From assembly GCF_900240245.1 (NCBI RefSeq), contig NZ_OESQ01000001.1, positions 2,665,720 to 2,724,278 on the forward strand: a DNA stretch of 58,559 nucleotides, read 5' to 3'. Shown piece by piece: positions 51,809 through 58,559 of this stretch (position 1 is its first letter; each line of letters starts with the position of its first letter). The position numbers and the translations under genes are program-made. The DNA comes from Lachnoclostridium edouardi (GTDB lineage Bacteria; Bacillota; Clostridia; Lachnospirales; Lachnospiraceae). The notes under the pieces were generated by a model. That model was not told the origin of the DNA and did no database searches. It saw nothing but the letters and a program-made list of their open reading frames with translations.

Positions 51809-53173
51809 ATGGGTACAGTACAGGAATTAGTTGCCAGATCAAAGGCAGCTCAGAAACAGTTTGAATTTGCAACCCAGGAACAGGCCGACGCGGCGGCTAA
51901 GGTGATCTGCAAGGTGGTTTATGATAATGCACAGATGTTAGTCGCTATGGCGGTTGAGGAGTCCCGCATGGGAAATGTAGAGGACAAGATTGCCAAATGC
52001 CGGAATAAATCTATGTTAATCTGGCAGAGCCTGAAGGGAAAGAAAACAGTGGGAGTGATTAATCGTCTAAAGGACCGCCGTATGCTGGAGATTGCAAAAC
52101 CTATGGGGGTTGTAGCGGCAATTATTCCTTCTACAAATCCTGTTGTTACGCCTATGGGAAATGCGGCCTCTGCTTTAAAAACGAGAAATTCCATTATTTT
52201 CGCCCCTCATCCCAGAGCAGTAAAATGTACAAAGCTGCTGGTGGAAATGTTTCAGCAGGAATTGGAAAAAATCGGCCTTCCAAAAGATCTTATATTAGGA
52301 TTAGAGCAGGTATCTGTGGAGGACAGCGGCGCCTTAATGAGCATGGCGGATGTGGTTGTAGCCACCGGAGGTCCTGGAATGGTTAAGGCAGCATATTCCA
52401 GTGGAAAGCCTTCTCTTGGAGTAGGGCAGGGAAATGTACAGTGTATTGTAGACCGGGATGCAGATTTAGGCCAGGCTGCAGAGAAAATTCTTATTGGCCG
52501 CAGCTTTGACAACGGTTTAATTTGTCTGGGAGAGCAGACTGCCTTTGTCCCAGAAGAAAAATTTACAGAATTTGTGGAGGAAATGAAAAAACACGGCGGT
52601 TATTATGTAGACGGCCCAGAGCAGGTGGCAAAGCTGAGAGAAGGACTTTTCCCAGGCGGCGGCCCCATTAGCAGAGATGTAGTAGGATTGACGGCAGCTC
52701 AGGTGGGAGCGTTGATGGGCTTTAATGTTCCTGAGGGAGCCAAAGCTATTGTTGTAAAAGCGGATGGAATAGGCAGAGCAGACCACCTTTGCAGGGAAAA
52801 GCTTTGTCCTGTAATTACAGTATACCCTTACAAGACATTTGAAGAAGGGGTGGCTATGATGGTGGAAAATTTAGAGTATGAAGGCAAGGGACACAGTATT
52901 GCAGTTCACTCTAATACTCCTGACCATGTAGAGTATGCGGCAATAGAGTGCTCTGTTTCCAGAGTGATTGTAAATCAGCCGGCAGGCACAACAGGAGGGG
53001 GAAGCCCTACTAATGGATTTACTCCTACTACTACGCTGGGCTGCGGCTCCTGGGGCAATAACAGCTTCAGCGGAAACTTTAATTACGAACATTTGATGAA
53101 TATTACGCGAGTAGGATATCCTTATGAAGAATCTTACCTTCCGGCCCCAGAACTTGTATGGCAGGAAGATTAA
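51809..53173 (+). CDS. CoA-acylating aldehyde dehydrogenase
   Basis: This 454-residue enzyme has the layout of CoA-acylating aldehyde dehydrogenases (PduP, SucD, SauS type): MGVVAAIIPSTNPVVTPMGN for NAD, VVATGGPGMVKAAYSSGKPS, and the catalytic Cys in FDNGLICLGEQTAF. It turns an aldehyde plus CoA and NAD+ into acyl-CoA. In this cluster it would oxidise the aldehyde made by the dehydratase, for DHPS 3-sulfopropionaldehyde (HpfX role). There is no N-terminal microcompartment signal and no shell gene near. AGGAGG precedes the start. Confidence 0.88.
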   Translation: MGTVQELVARSKAAQKQFEFATQEQADAAAKVICKVVYDNAQMLVAMAVEESRMGNVEDKIAKCRNKSMLIWQSLKGKKTVGVINRLKDRRMLEIAKPMGVVAAIIPSTNPVVTPMGNAASALKTRNSIIFAPHPRAVKCTKLLVEMFQQELEKIGLPKDLILGLEQVSVEDSGALMSMADVVVATGGPGMVKAAYSSGKPSLGVGQGNVQCIVDRDADLGQAAEKILIGRSFDNGLICLGEQTAFVPEEKFTEFVEEMKKHGGYYVDGPEQVAKLREGLFPGGGPISRDVVGLTAAQVGALMGFNVPEGAKAIVVKADGIGRADHLCREKLCPVITVYPYKTFEEGVAMMVENLEYEGKGHSIAVHSNTPDHVEYAAIECSVSRVIVNQPAGTTGGGSPTNGFTPTTTLGCGSWGNNSFSGNFNYEHLMNITRVGYPYEESYLPAPELVWQED

Positions 53174-53194
53174 AAATAAGAGAGGAGCGGACTT

Positions 53195-54328
53195 ATGGAT
53201 TATTTGGAAATAGAGGGAAAAGCGCAGCTGAAACGTTTTGGGATTCCTGTAAATGAAAGCGTTCTTTTAACGGGAGACGAAATCCCGGACAGCATTACAT
53301 ATCCTTGTGTGCTGAAAGGACAGATCCTTTCTGGAAAACGAGGAAAGGCGGGAGCAGTCCGCGTTGTAAAATCCAGGGAAGAGCTGGAGGAAGCCAAAAA
53401 GATTATTGAGAAAATTACTATTAACGGCAGAAAAATGGAAGGCGTAATTGCCTGCGGCTTTCTGCCTATAGCAGAAGAGTATTATATAGGAATGACTTTG
53501 GATGTAAAAAACAGGGCCATGCTTATGCTGTTCACTCCTTATGGAGGGATGGAAATTGAAGAGCTGGCGGCAACTGCGCCGGAAAAGCTGATGAGATTTG
53601 ACTGTACCTTAGGATTTAACAGAGAAAATTTTATAAAAGAAGCGGCTGTTTTTCATCTTCCGGAGGAACGTATAGAAAAAGTGGCAGATATCGGAGAGAA
53701 GTTATGCCATGCCTGCTTTCAACTGGACGCTACAACTATTGAAATTAACCCTTTGGCAGTGTTAAAGGACGGAAGTGTGCTGGCTATTGACTCTAAGCTG
53801 GTAATTGATGACAACAGTCTTTGCCGCCAGGGAGATTACACCATACTTCCCCGGTCAGCGCAGAAAAAATCGCCTGAGGAGGAAGACGCTGCAGCTCACG
53901 ATCTGACATACGTGGAGCTGGATGCTGAGGGCGATATTGGAACTATGGCAGGAGGCGCCGGAATCGGCATGGCCACAATGGATACGATCCGCCATTACGG
54001 CGGCAGAGTAAACAATTTCCTGGATCTGGGCGGCGGAGTAACTGCGGAAAAAACATATCAGGCTATGCGGATTTTACTTCAGAATAAATCTACAAACTAC
54101 ATACTTGTAAATGTATTCGGCGGTATTAATAACTGCGCGGACATGGCTGAGGGAATTGCCAGAGCATATAAGGAGCTTGGAATTAAAAAGACAGTTGTAG
54201 TAAAAAGCAGAGGTTTTAACCAGGAACAGGGGTGGGCGATTTATGATGAGCTGGGATTTCCTCAGACTAAGTACGGCACCACGGACCAGGCGGTTCAGAC
54301 ATTGCTGAAAATAAAGGGGGAACAGTAA
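53195..54328 (+). CDS. ADP-forming acyl-CoA synthetase, beta subunit (SucC-like)
   Basis: This 377-residue protein is SucC-like. It has an N-terminal ATP-grasp domain (DYLEIEGKAQLKRFGIPVNE, CVLKGQILSGKRGKAGAVR, TTIEINPLAVLKDG) and a C-terminal CoA-ligase domain (GAGIGMATMDTIRHYGG, NFLDLGGGVTAEKTYQAMRI, ILVNVFGGINNCADMAEGI). With the next gene it would turn acyl-CoA, ADP and phosphate into free acid and ATP. In fermenters of DHPS the pair acts on 3-sulfopropionyl-CoA (HpfYZ role). It is 1 base from its partner. Confidence 0.85.
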   Translation: MDYLEIEGKAQLKRFGIPVNESVLLTGDEIPDSITYPCVLKGQILSGKRGKAGAVRVVKSREELEEAKKIIEKITINGRKMEGVIACGFLPIAEEYYIGMTLDVKNRAMLMLFTPYGGMEIEELAATAPEKLMRFDCTLGFNRENFIKEAAVFHLPEERIEKVADIGEKLCHACFQLDATTIEINPLAVLKDGSVLAIDSKLVIDDNSLCRQGDYTILPRSAQKKSPEEEDAAAHDLTYVELDAEGDIGTMAGGAGIGMATMDTIRHYGGRVNNFLDLGGGVTAEKTYQAMRILLQNKSTNYILVNVFGGINNCADMAEGIARAYKELGIKKTVVVKSRGFNQEQGWAIYDELGFPQTKYGTTDQAVQTLLKIKGEQ

Positions 54329-54329
54329 T

Positions 54330-55247
54330 ATGAGCATTCTCATTAATCAAGATACATCTATATTAATGATCGGCATCACAGGAAAGCAGGGACGTATTCA
54401 CTGTAAACGTACCCTGGAGAGCGGAGCGAAGCTCCTTGCCGGCGTGGCGCCGGGAAAAGGGGGCCAGGAGGTAGAAGGAGTCCCGGTATTTGAAACTGTG
54501 GCAGAGGCCAGAGAAAAATTTCCTCAGATTCAGTCCGCTCTTTTGCTGGTGCCGCCTAAATTTGTAAAGGATGCTGCGTTGCAGGCTCTCCGTGAAGGAA
54601 TTAAACTGCTTGTTATTGTAACAGAATTTGTGCCTGTATTAGACGCTCTGGAGGTAGTAAACGAGGCAAAGGCATTGGGAGCCCGTGTTGTGGGGCCAAA
54701 TACAATCGGCGTGATTTCCCCCGGAAAATCTAAGCTGGGCATTATGCCGGACTATATTTACGGAAAAGGCCATATTGGCATTATTTCCAGAAGCGGCACC
54801 CTTACACATGAAACTGCTTCTAATTTGACCTTTAAAGGCTTTGGACTTTCTACCTGCGTAGGTATCGGCGGGGACTCTGTAATCGGTATGAATCATGGAG
54901 ACGTGCTGGAGCTGTTTGCCCGGGACGACGAGACGGACGCTATTGTTATGATAGGAGAAATCGGCGGCACAAGCGAGGAGATGGCGGCGGCAAAGATTAA
55001 AGAGCTGGACCTGAAAAAGCCTGTTTATGCATATATTGCAGGGATGTACGCCCCGGAAAATAAAAGGATGGGTCATGCGGGAGCTATTGTAAGCGGAGGC
55101 ATGGGAACTGTAAAGTCTAAGGTTGCAGCCTTGGAGGCAGCCGGCGTTACCGTTTGCCCTACACTTGGCAAGATTGTAGAATATATAGAAGAATACAATA
55201 TAAAAACAGGCGGCCGATTAAAAACCTTAGAACCTCAGGCAGACTAA
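54330..55247 (+). CDS. ADP-forming acyl-CoA synthetase, alpha subunit (SucD-like)
   Basis: This 305-residue protein is SucD-like. It has the CoA-binding Rossmann part IGITGKQGRIHCKRTLESGA, GPNTIGVISPGKSKLGIMP, HIGIISRSGTLTHETASNLT, and the phospho-histidine loop MGHAGAIVSGG, where the His carries the phosphoryl group between acyl-phosphate and ADP. It forms a complex with the beta subunit encoded just upstream. Succinate as the substrate is less likely, because no other TCA gene is near and the cluster is built around a diol dehydratase. Confidence 0.85.
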   Translation: MSILINQDTSILMIGITGKQGRIHCKRTLESGAKLLAGVAPGKGGQEVEGVPVFETVAEAREKFPQIQSALLLVPPKFVKDAALQALREGIKLLVIVTEFVPVLDALEVVNEAKALGARVVGPNTIGVISPGKSKLGIMPDYIYGKGHIGIISRSGTLTHETASNLTFKGFGLSTCVGIGGDSVIGMNHGDVLELFARDDETDAIVMIGEIGGTSEEMAAAKIKELDLKKPVYAYIAGMYAPENKRMGHAGAIVSGGMGTVKSKVAALEAAGVTVCPTLGKIVEYIEEYNIKTGGRLKTLEPQAD

Positions 55248-55284
55248 AAGTTGTTTTTGAACATACCAAAAAAGGAGCAGAAAA

Positions 55285-56430
55285 ATGAAAGATTTTAGTT
55301 TTAGAATACCCCAGAATATTGAATTTGGTGTGGGAAGTTTAAAGAAGCTTCCTAAAATCCTGGAGGAGGCAGGTTCCGACCATGTATTTCTGGTGTCAGA
55401 TCACGGGCTGGAAAGCATCGGCGTTGTAAAAAAAATTCAGGATATTATTGAAAACAGCGGAATTAAATGTACATCATATTTGGAGGTTATTCCAAATCCT
55501 ACAGTAGAAATTGTAAATGAGGCTGCTGCTCTTTATAAAGAATGCGGGGCCACCAGCCTTGTTGCTTTAGGCGGCGGAAGCCCTATGGATGTGGCAAAAG
55601 CTGTAGGCGTACTAGTAAACTATGGGGGAAAAATTACAGATTATGAGGGACTTTATAAGGTTCCAGGTCCAATTGTGCCTATGATCGCCATTCCTACTAC
55701 AGCCGGAACAGGAAGCGAGGTAACCGCCTCTTCTGTTATTACAGATGAATCCAGAAATTATAAATTGTCTGTTATCAGCTATGAAATTATTCCTAAATAT
55801 GCAGTGCTGGACCCTGAGCTGATTATGACAGCGCCGGCCTCCATTGCCGCTTCCTGCGGAATCGACGCTTTAATTCATGCTATGGAGGCATATGTTTCCA
55901 CAATGGCCACGCCGTTTTCAGATGCAATGGCTGAAAAGGCCATGGAGCTGATTGGAGGAAATATCCGCCGTTTTGTAGCTAACAGAAAAGATGAGGAAGC
56001 TGCCTGCGCTATGATGGCAGGCTGCAATTTTGCAGGAATTGCATTTGCCTGGGCAAAGCTTGGAAACGTTCATGCCATGAGCCATCCTGTCAGCGCATAT
56101 TTCCATGTTCCTCACGGCGTGGCAAACGCAGTACTTCTGCCTACAGTTGTAGAATATAATGCTTTGGCTGACAATGGCCGTTATGAAGTTATGTACAGCT
56201 ATATTTGCGGCAAAAAGCCGGCCGGGGAATTTAAGCCGGAAATGCTTTTGGAGGCAGTAAAGGAGCTGAACGCTCAGCTGGGAATCCCTAAATCGCTTTC
56301 AGAGGTCGGGGTGACAGAGGATAAAATTCCTCAAATGGCAGAGGACGCTATGAAAAGCGCCAATGTGCTGGCAAACCCAAGGCAGACAACTGTAAAGGAT
56401 ATGATTGAGCTTTACAAAAAAGCATTTTAA
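55285..56430 (+). CDS. Iron-containing alcohol dehydrogenase of the glycyl-radical cluster
   Basis: This 381-residue group III alcohol dehydrogenase has LVALGGGSPMDVAKAVGVL for NAD, TTAGTGSEVTASSVIT, and the iron ligands in CGIDALIHAMEAYVS, NVHAMSHPVSAYF and HVPHGVANAVLLP. It would reduce half of the aldehyde to the alcohol and regenerate NAD+ used by the CoA-acylating enzyme. For DHPS this gives 3-hydroxypropane-1-sulfonate (HpfD role). It is closer in layout to 1,3-propanediol and sulfoacetaldehyde reductases than to the enzyme at 25640. It is the last gene of the cluster. Confidence 0.88.
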   Translation: MKDFSFRIPQNIEFGVGSLKKLPKILEEAGSDHVFLVSDHGLESIGVVKKIQDIIENSGIKCTSYLEVIPNPTVEIVNEAAALYKECGATSLVALGGGSPMDVAKAVGVLVNYGGKITDYEGLYKVPGPIVPMIAIPTTAGTGSEVTASSVITDESRNYKLSVISYEIIPKYAVLDPELIMTAPASIAASCGIDALIHAMEAYVSTMATPFSDAMAEKAMELIGGNIRRFVANRKDEEAACAMMAGCNFAGIAFAWAKLGNVHAMSHPVSAYFHVPHGVANAVLLPTVVEYNALADNGRYEVMYSYICGKKPAGEFKPEMLLEAVKELNAQLGIPKSLSEVGVTEDKIPQMAEDAMKSANVLANPRQTTVKDMIELYKKAF

Positions 56431-56443
56431 TTTAAAAAATTAG

Positions 56444-56452
56444 TGGTATAAT
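56444..56452 (+). promoter_or_regulatory. Extended -10 promoter before the MGMT genes
   Basis: TGGTATAAT is a perfect extended -10 element about 80 bases before the first MGMT start. No good -35 box is seen, as is usual for this promoter type. Confidence 0.5.
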
Positions 56453-56534
56453 CACAGTATGAGAATAAGCAGATAAGGCTTAGAAAATACTGGGGCTGGT
56501 ATTTTTCAACGCATATTCCGGAAAGGGAAAATGT

Positions 56535-56834
56535 ATGTTAGATGAAATGTTGATTTATGAAATATTGTCTGTGGTGGAAGAAATTCCAGAAGGGCAGGTT
56601 GCCACCTACGGGCAGATTGCAAAGCTTATCGGCAGGGATAAAAATGCAAGACTTGTGGGAAAGGTGCTGAGTATGTCCCAGTTTTATGGGCAGTATCCCT
56701 GCCACAGGGTTGTAAATCACTGCGGCAGGCTTGTGCCTGGCTGGCATGAGCAAAGCTTTCTCCTTTGCCAGGAAGGAGTAGTTTTAAAAAGTAATCATCA
56801 CGTAGATCTGAGAAAATACCAGTGGAATTGCTGA
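56535..56834 (+). CDS. Short MGMT-family DNA alkyltransferase
   Basis: This 99-residue protein is the DNA-binding and catalytic half of an O6-alkylguanine-DNA alkyltransferase: IPEGQVATYGQIAKLIG, then GKVLSMSQFYGQ and YPCHRVVNHCGRLVPGWH, which has the acceptor Cys in PCHR. It lacks the N-terminal domain of Ogt/Ada, like the alkyltransferase-like proteins, but keeps the reactive Cys that those have lost. It may repair or signal alkylated bases. Its 3' end overlaps the region before the next, full-length MGMT. Confidence 0.85.
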   Translation: MLDEMLIYEILSVVEEIPEGQVATYGQIAKLIGRDKNARLVGKVLSMSQFYGQYPCHRVVNHCGRLVPGWHEQSFLLCQEGVVLKSNHHVDLRKYQWNC

Positions 56835-56857
56835 ATCAAAAAAGGAGGCAGGAGAAA

Positions 56858-57385
56858 ATGATATATACTATGGAATATGAATCCCCTGTAGGACGTCTTT
56901 TTATTGGAGAAAAAAACGGGGCCTTAACAGGTCTTTGGATAGAAGGACAAAAATATTTTCTGGGCGCTCATAAAAATGAGCAAATGGAAGAAGGTCAGAC
57001 TCCGATTTTGATTCAGACAAAAAAATGGTTGGACAGTTATTTTGGCGGAGAAAAACCATCCATCACTCAGCTGAAGCTTTCCCCAGAGGGCAGTGAATTC
57101 CGCAGGGAAATATGGAAAATTCTATGTGAAATTCCTTATGGAAAGGTAATTACCTATGGGGAAATATCGCGTAAATATGCTGCCAGCCAAGGGCTTTCCA
57201 CTATGTCGGCCCAGGCTGTAGGCGGAGCTGTAGGACATAATCCAATATCTATTATTATTCCCTGCCACAGAGTAGTGGGAACAGGGGGCAGTTTAACAGG
57301 ATATGCCGGAGGTATTGATAAAAAGATTCAACTGCTGATCCATGAAGGGGTAAATATGGAAGGACTGTTTATGCCTAAGGGCTGA
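56858..57385 (+). CDS. ogt: Methylated-DNA--protein-cysteine methyltransferase
   Basis: This 175-residue protein has both domains of Ogt: an N-terminal YTMEYESPVGRLFIGEKNGA and a C-terminal FRREIWKILCEIPYGKVITY, then GAVGHNPISIIIPCHRVVGT with the acceptor Cys, and LTGYAGGIDKK. It moves a methyl or alkyl group from O6-alkylguanine to its own Cys and is used once. ATG at 56858 follows GGAGGCAGGAG. It comes right after a short MGMT paralogue, and the two probably share a transcript. Confidence 0.93.
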   Translation: MIYTMEYESPVGRLFIGEKNGALTGLWIEGQKYFLGAHKNEQMEEGQTPILIQTKKWLDSYFGGEKPSITQLKLSPEGSEFRREIWKILCEIPYGKVITYGEISRKYAASQGLSTMSAQAVGGAVGHNPISIIIPCHRVVGTGGSLTGYAGGIDKKIQLLIHEGVNMEGLFMPKG

Positions 57386-57422
57386 TAAATAGAAAAATTC
57401 TAAAGAAAGAAGGATGGGAATT

Positions 57423-57782
57423 ATGAATAAGGATGTACTAGAGTTTGCTGTTAAAAAAACCGGCGAATTAATCGCCTCTCCTACATGCAGCAGCGAGACA
57501 AAACAGTCAGCTGAAAAATGGCTGGCCGCTGTGGGAACAGAAAAGGAGGCAGAGGAAACCATTCAATATGTAAAAGAGCTGGAAGCAGACATTATGCCAA
57601 TTGATAACTTAATCGGCTTTGCAGAATCTGACGGCGGCGCCCAGTATTTTGGAGCAGAAACCGCAAAAAATATTGCAGCTCACGGCAGAGAAATCAAGGC
57701 AGCAGGGGCAAAATACTGCGACTGCCCAGCCTGCGCAGCAGTAGAAGCAATCCTGGAGAAAAAGGAAGAGCTTTTGAAGTAA
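57423..57782 (+). CDS. Small conserved clostridial protein (often named Hsp90-like), CxCxxC motif
   Basis: This 119-residue helical protein has an early TCSSETKQSAEKWL, a middle LEADIMPIDNLIGFAESDGG and a C-terminal CxCxxC (KYCDCPACAAVEAIL). Databases often call it molecular chaperone Hsp90, but it has no HATPase fold and the name is likely wrong. The CxCxxC could bind a metal. ATG at 57423 follows GAAGGATGGG. It has its own terminator. Confidence 0.65.
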   Translation: MNKDVLEFAVKKTGELIASPTCSSETKQSAEKWLAAVGTEKEAEETIQYVKELEADIMPIDNLIGFAESDGGAQYFGAETAKNIAAHGREIKAAGAKYCDCPACAAVEAILEKKEELLK

Positions 57783-57804
57783 GAAAAAACCATACTATGT
57801 GAGG

Positions 57805-57833
57805 GCGAAAGCACTTGTTGCTTTCGCTCTTTT
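57805..57833 (+). terminator. Intrinsic terminator
   Basis: GCGAAAGCA (57805-57813) pairs perfectly with TGCTTTCGC (57819-57827), and TCTTTTATT follows. A further hairpin, GTTTTTCG/CGAAAAAC, lies at about 57871-57892. Confidence 0.8.
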
Positions 57834-57910
57834 ATTGTTAGGGCAAAGCCCTGTTTACCATTGTGGAGTTTTTCGTTGATCCGAAAAACGGAACTTTGGA
57901 AAACAAATAA

Positions 57911-58559
57911 ACCACCTGTTATGCAGGTGAGTTAGAATTGCTTCAGCTTACAGCAAAAAACCTCCAGTGTTATAATTAATGTAAGGTTCGCCAACCGCAT
58001 TAATAAACAAAGGAGGTATCCATATGGATAGTAACAGTTTATCACATACAAAATGGAATTGTAAGTATCATATTGTATTTGCACCAAAATATAGGAGAAA
58101 AATAGCATACGGAAAAATAAAACAGGATATAGCAAATATTTTAAGTATGTTATGCAAAAGAAAAGGTGTAAAAATTGTAGAAGCAGAGATATGTCCAGAT
58201 CATGTACATAGGCTAGTAGAAATTCCGCCAAGCATTAGTGTATCGTATTTTGTAGGGTATTTGAAAGGAAAAAGTACACTTATGATATTTGAAAGACATA
58301 CAAATTTGAAATATAAATATGGAAATAGACATTTTTGGTGTCGAGGATATTATGTAGATACGGTAGGGAAAAATGCAAAGAAAATACAGGAATATATAGC
58401 AAATCAGTTACAAGAAGATTTGGAATATGATCAGATGACACTGAAAGAGTATATTGACCCGTTTACGGGTGAGCCAGTAAAAGCAAACAAATAAAATAAG
58501 CCCTTTAGGGCTTAGTAGGTAAATGATGTTGCGCTTGGCGAACCTATTTCGGAGAGTCT
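57911..58559 (+). mobile_element. IS200/IS605-type insertion sequence, left end and tnpA (right end cut by window)
   Basis: The left end has the hairpin CACCTGTTATGCAGGTG (57913-57929), followed by about 95 bases of leader and a Y1 transposase gene. The sequence after the transposase (58495-58559) is the same as bases 1-65 of the window, so the complete element would continue to a right-end hairpin like that at 111-129. No tnpB is present, so it is of the IS200 group. The outer left boundary is approximate. Confidence 0.85.
58024..58494 (+). CDS. tnpA: IS200-type Y1 (HUH) transposase TnpA
   Basis: This 156-residue protein has WNCKYHIVFAPKYRRKIAYG at the start, the HUH motif in CPDHVHRLVEIPP (His-x-His, followed by Arg where Leu is usual), YFVGYLKGKST and the catalytic Tyr in RGYYVDTVGKN. 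It cuts and joins single-stranded DNA at the hairpin ends during replication and makes no target duplication. The AAGGAGG site precedes the ATG. It is full length and looks intact. Confidence 0.95.
   Translation: MDSNSLSHTKWNCKYHIVFAPKYRRKIAYGKIKQDIANILSMLCKRKGVKIVEAEICPDHVHRLVEIPPSISVSYFVGYLKGKSTLMIFERHTNLKYKYGNRHFWCRGYYVDTVGKNAKKIQEYIANQLQEDLEYDQMTLKEYIDPFTGEPVKANK

Noticed and set aside
47695..56430. Reading the cluster as sulfoacetate-to-isethionate degradation with isethionate sulfite-lyase
   Set aside because: The neighbours would allow it, but the enzyme has the His191, His308-Ser309 and Asp478 signature of diol dehydratases and lacks the Arg/Gln pair of the lyase. No sulfite-using gene is near.
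47695..56430. A propanediol microcompartment locus
   Set aside because: No shell protein genes, no PduL-type phosphotransacylase and no encapsulation tail on the aldehyde dehydrogenase are seen.
57423..57782. Hsp90 chaperone
   Set aside because: The name is used in databases for this small family, but the protein has 119 residues and no ATPase domain.

Overview
The window looks like the chromosome of an anaerobic, gut-type Clostridia bacterium, probably Lachnospiraceae. The reasons are low-GC coding sequence with strong GGAGG ribosome binding sites, AddAB instead of RecBCD, an NfnAB transhydrogenase, a GGGtGRT protein, class II glycyl-radical chemistry, ThyX-type thymidylate synthesis and Tn4451-type TnpV/TnpW genes. 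This rests on gene content only; no rRNA or other taxonomic marker is present.

Layout. 1-135 is the right end of an IS200-like element, and 57.9-58.56 kb carries the left end and tnpA of an identical copy. The first and last 65 bases of the window are the same. 136-7752 is a decayed Tn4451-type mobile segment. It holds two TnpV genes, a serine-recombinase stub, a TnpW-like protein and a ribbon-helix-helix protein, and it carries a MerR-controlled cargo operon (MATE pump, two GNAT acetyltransferases, a beta-lactamase-fold serine hydrolase and a lone winged-helix protein). 7872-9798 has a second MATE pump and an FMN-binding-like membrane protein.

9954-25465 is a long forward block: addB-addA; then the genes for selenium-dependent molybdenum hydroxylase maturation (selD, EF2568-type cysteine-desulfurase-like gene, DUF3343, yqeC, yqeB, mocA); then a double-length thyX, an MBL hydrolase, folA and a LysR regulator. 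25640-29321 is redox metabolism: an iron alcohol dehydrogenase behind a Rex-like site, then nfnAB. 29912-36574 is a sugar or polyol catabolic cluster of unknown substrate: AraC regulator, xylose-isomerase-like protein, PfkB kinase, Gfo/Idh/MocA dehydrogenase, TIM-barrel epimerase and class II aldolase. 36709-40009 has a third MATE pump and the NifU-like/GGGtGRT pair. An IS1182-type insertion (40161-41985) carries a transposase with one in-frame TGA. Small relics follow, then a TPR/DUF4037/DUF4125 operon facing a LuxR-type regulator.

46702-56430 is the most interesting part: a glycyl-radical activase, a glycyl-radical enzyme with diol-dehydratase residues, an anion transporter, a CoA-acylating aldehyde dehydrogenase, a two-subunit ADP-forming acyl-CoA synthetase and an iron alcohol dehydrogenase. 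Together they form a redox-balanced fermentation. An anionic diol would be dehydrated to an aldehyde; half would be reduced to an alcohol and half oxidised through an acyl-CoA to an acid with ATP formed. The best match I know is 2,3-dihydroxypropane-1-sulfonate (DHPS) fermentation of the HpfG type, with no microcompartment genes. Two methylguanine-DNA methyltransferase genes and a small conserved Cys-motif protein close the window.
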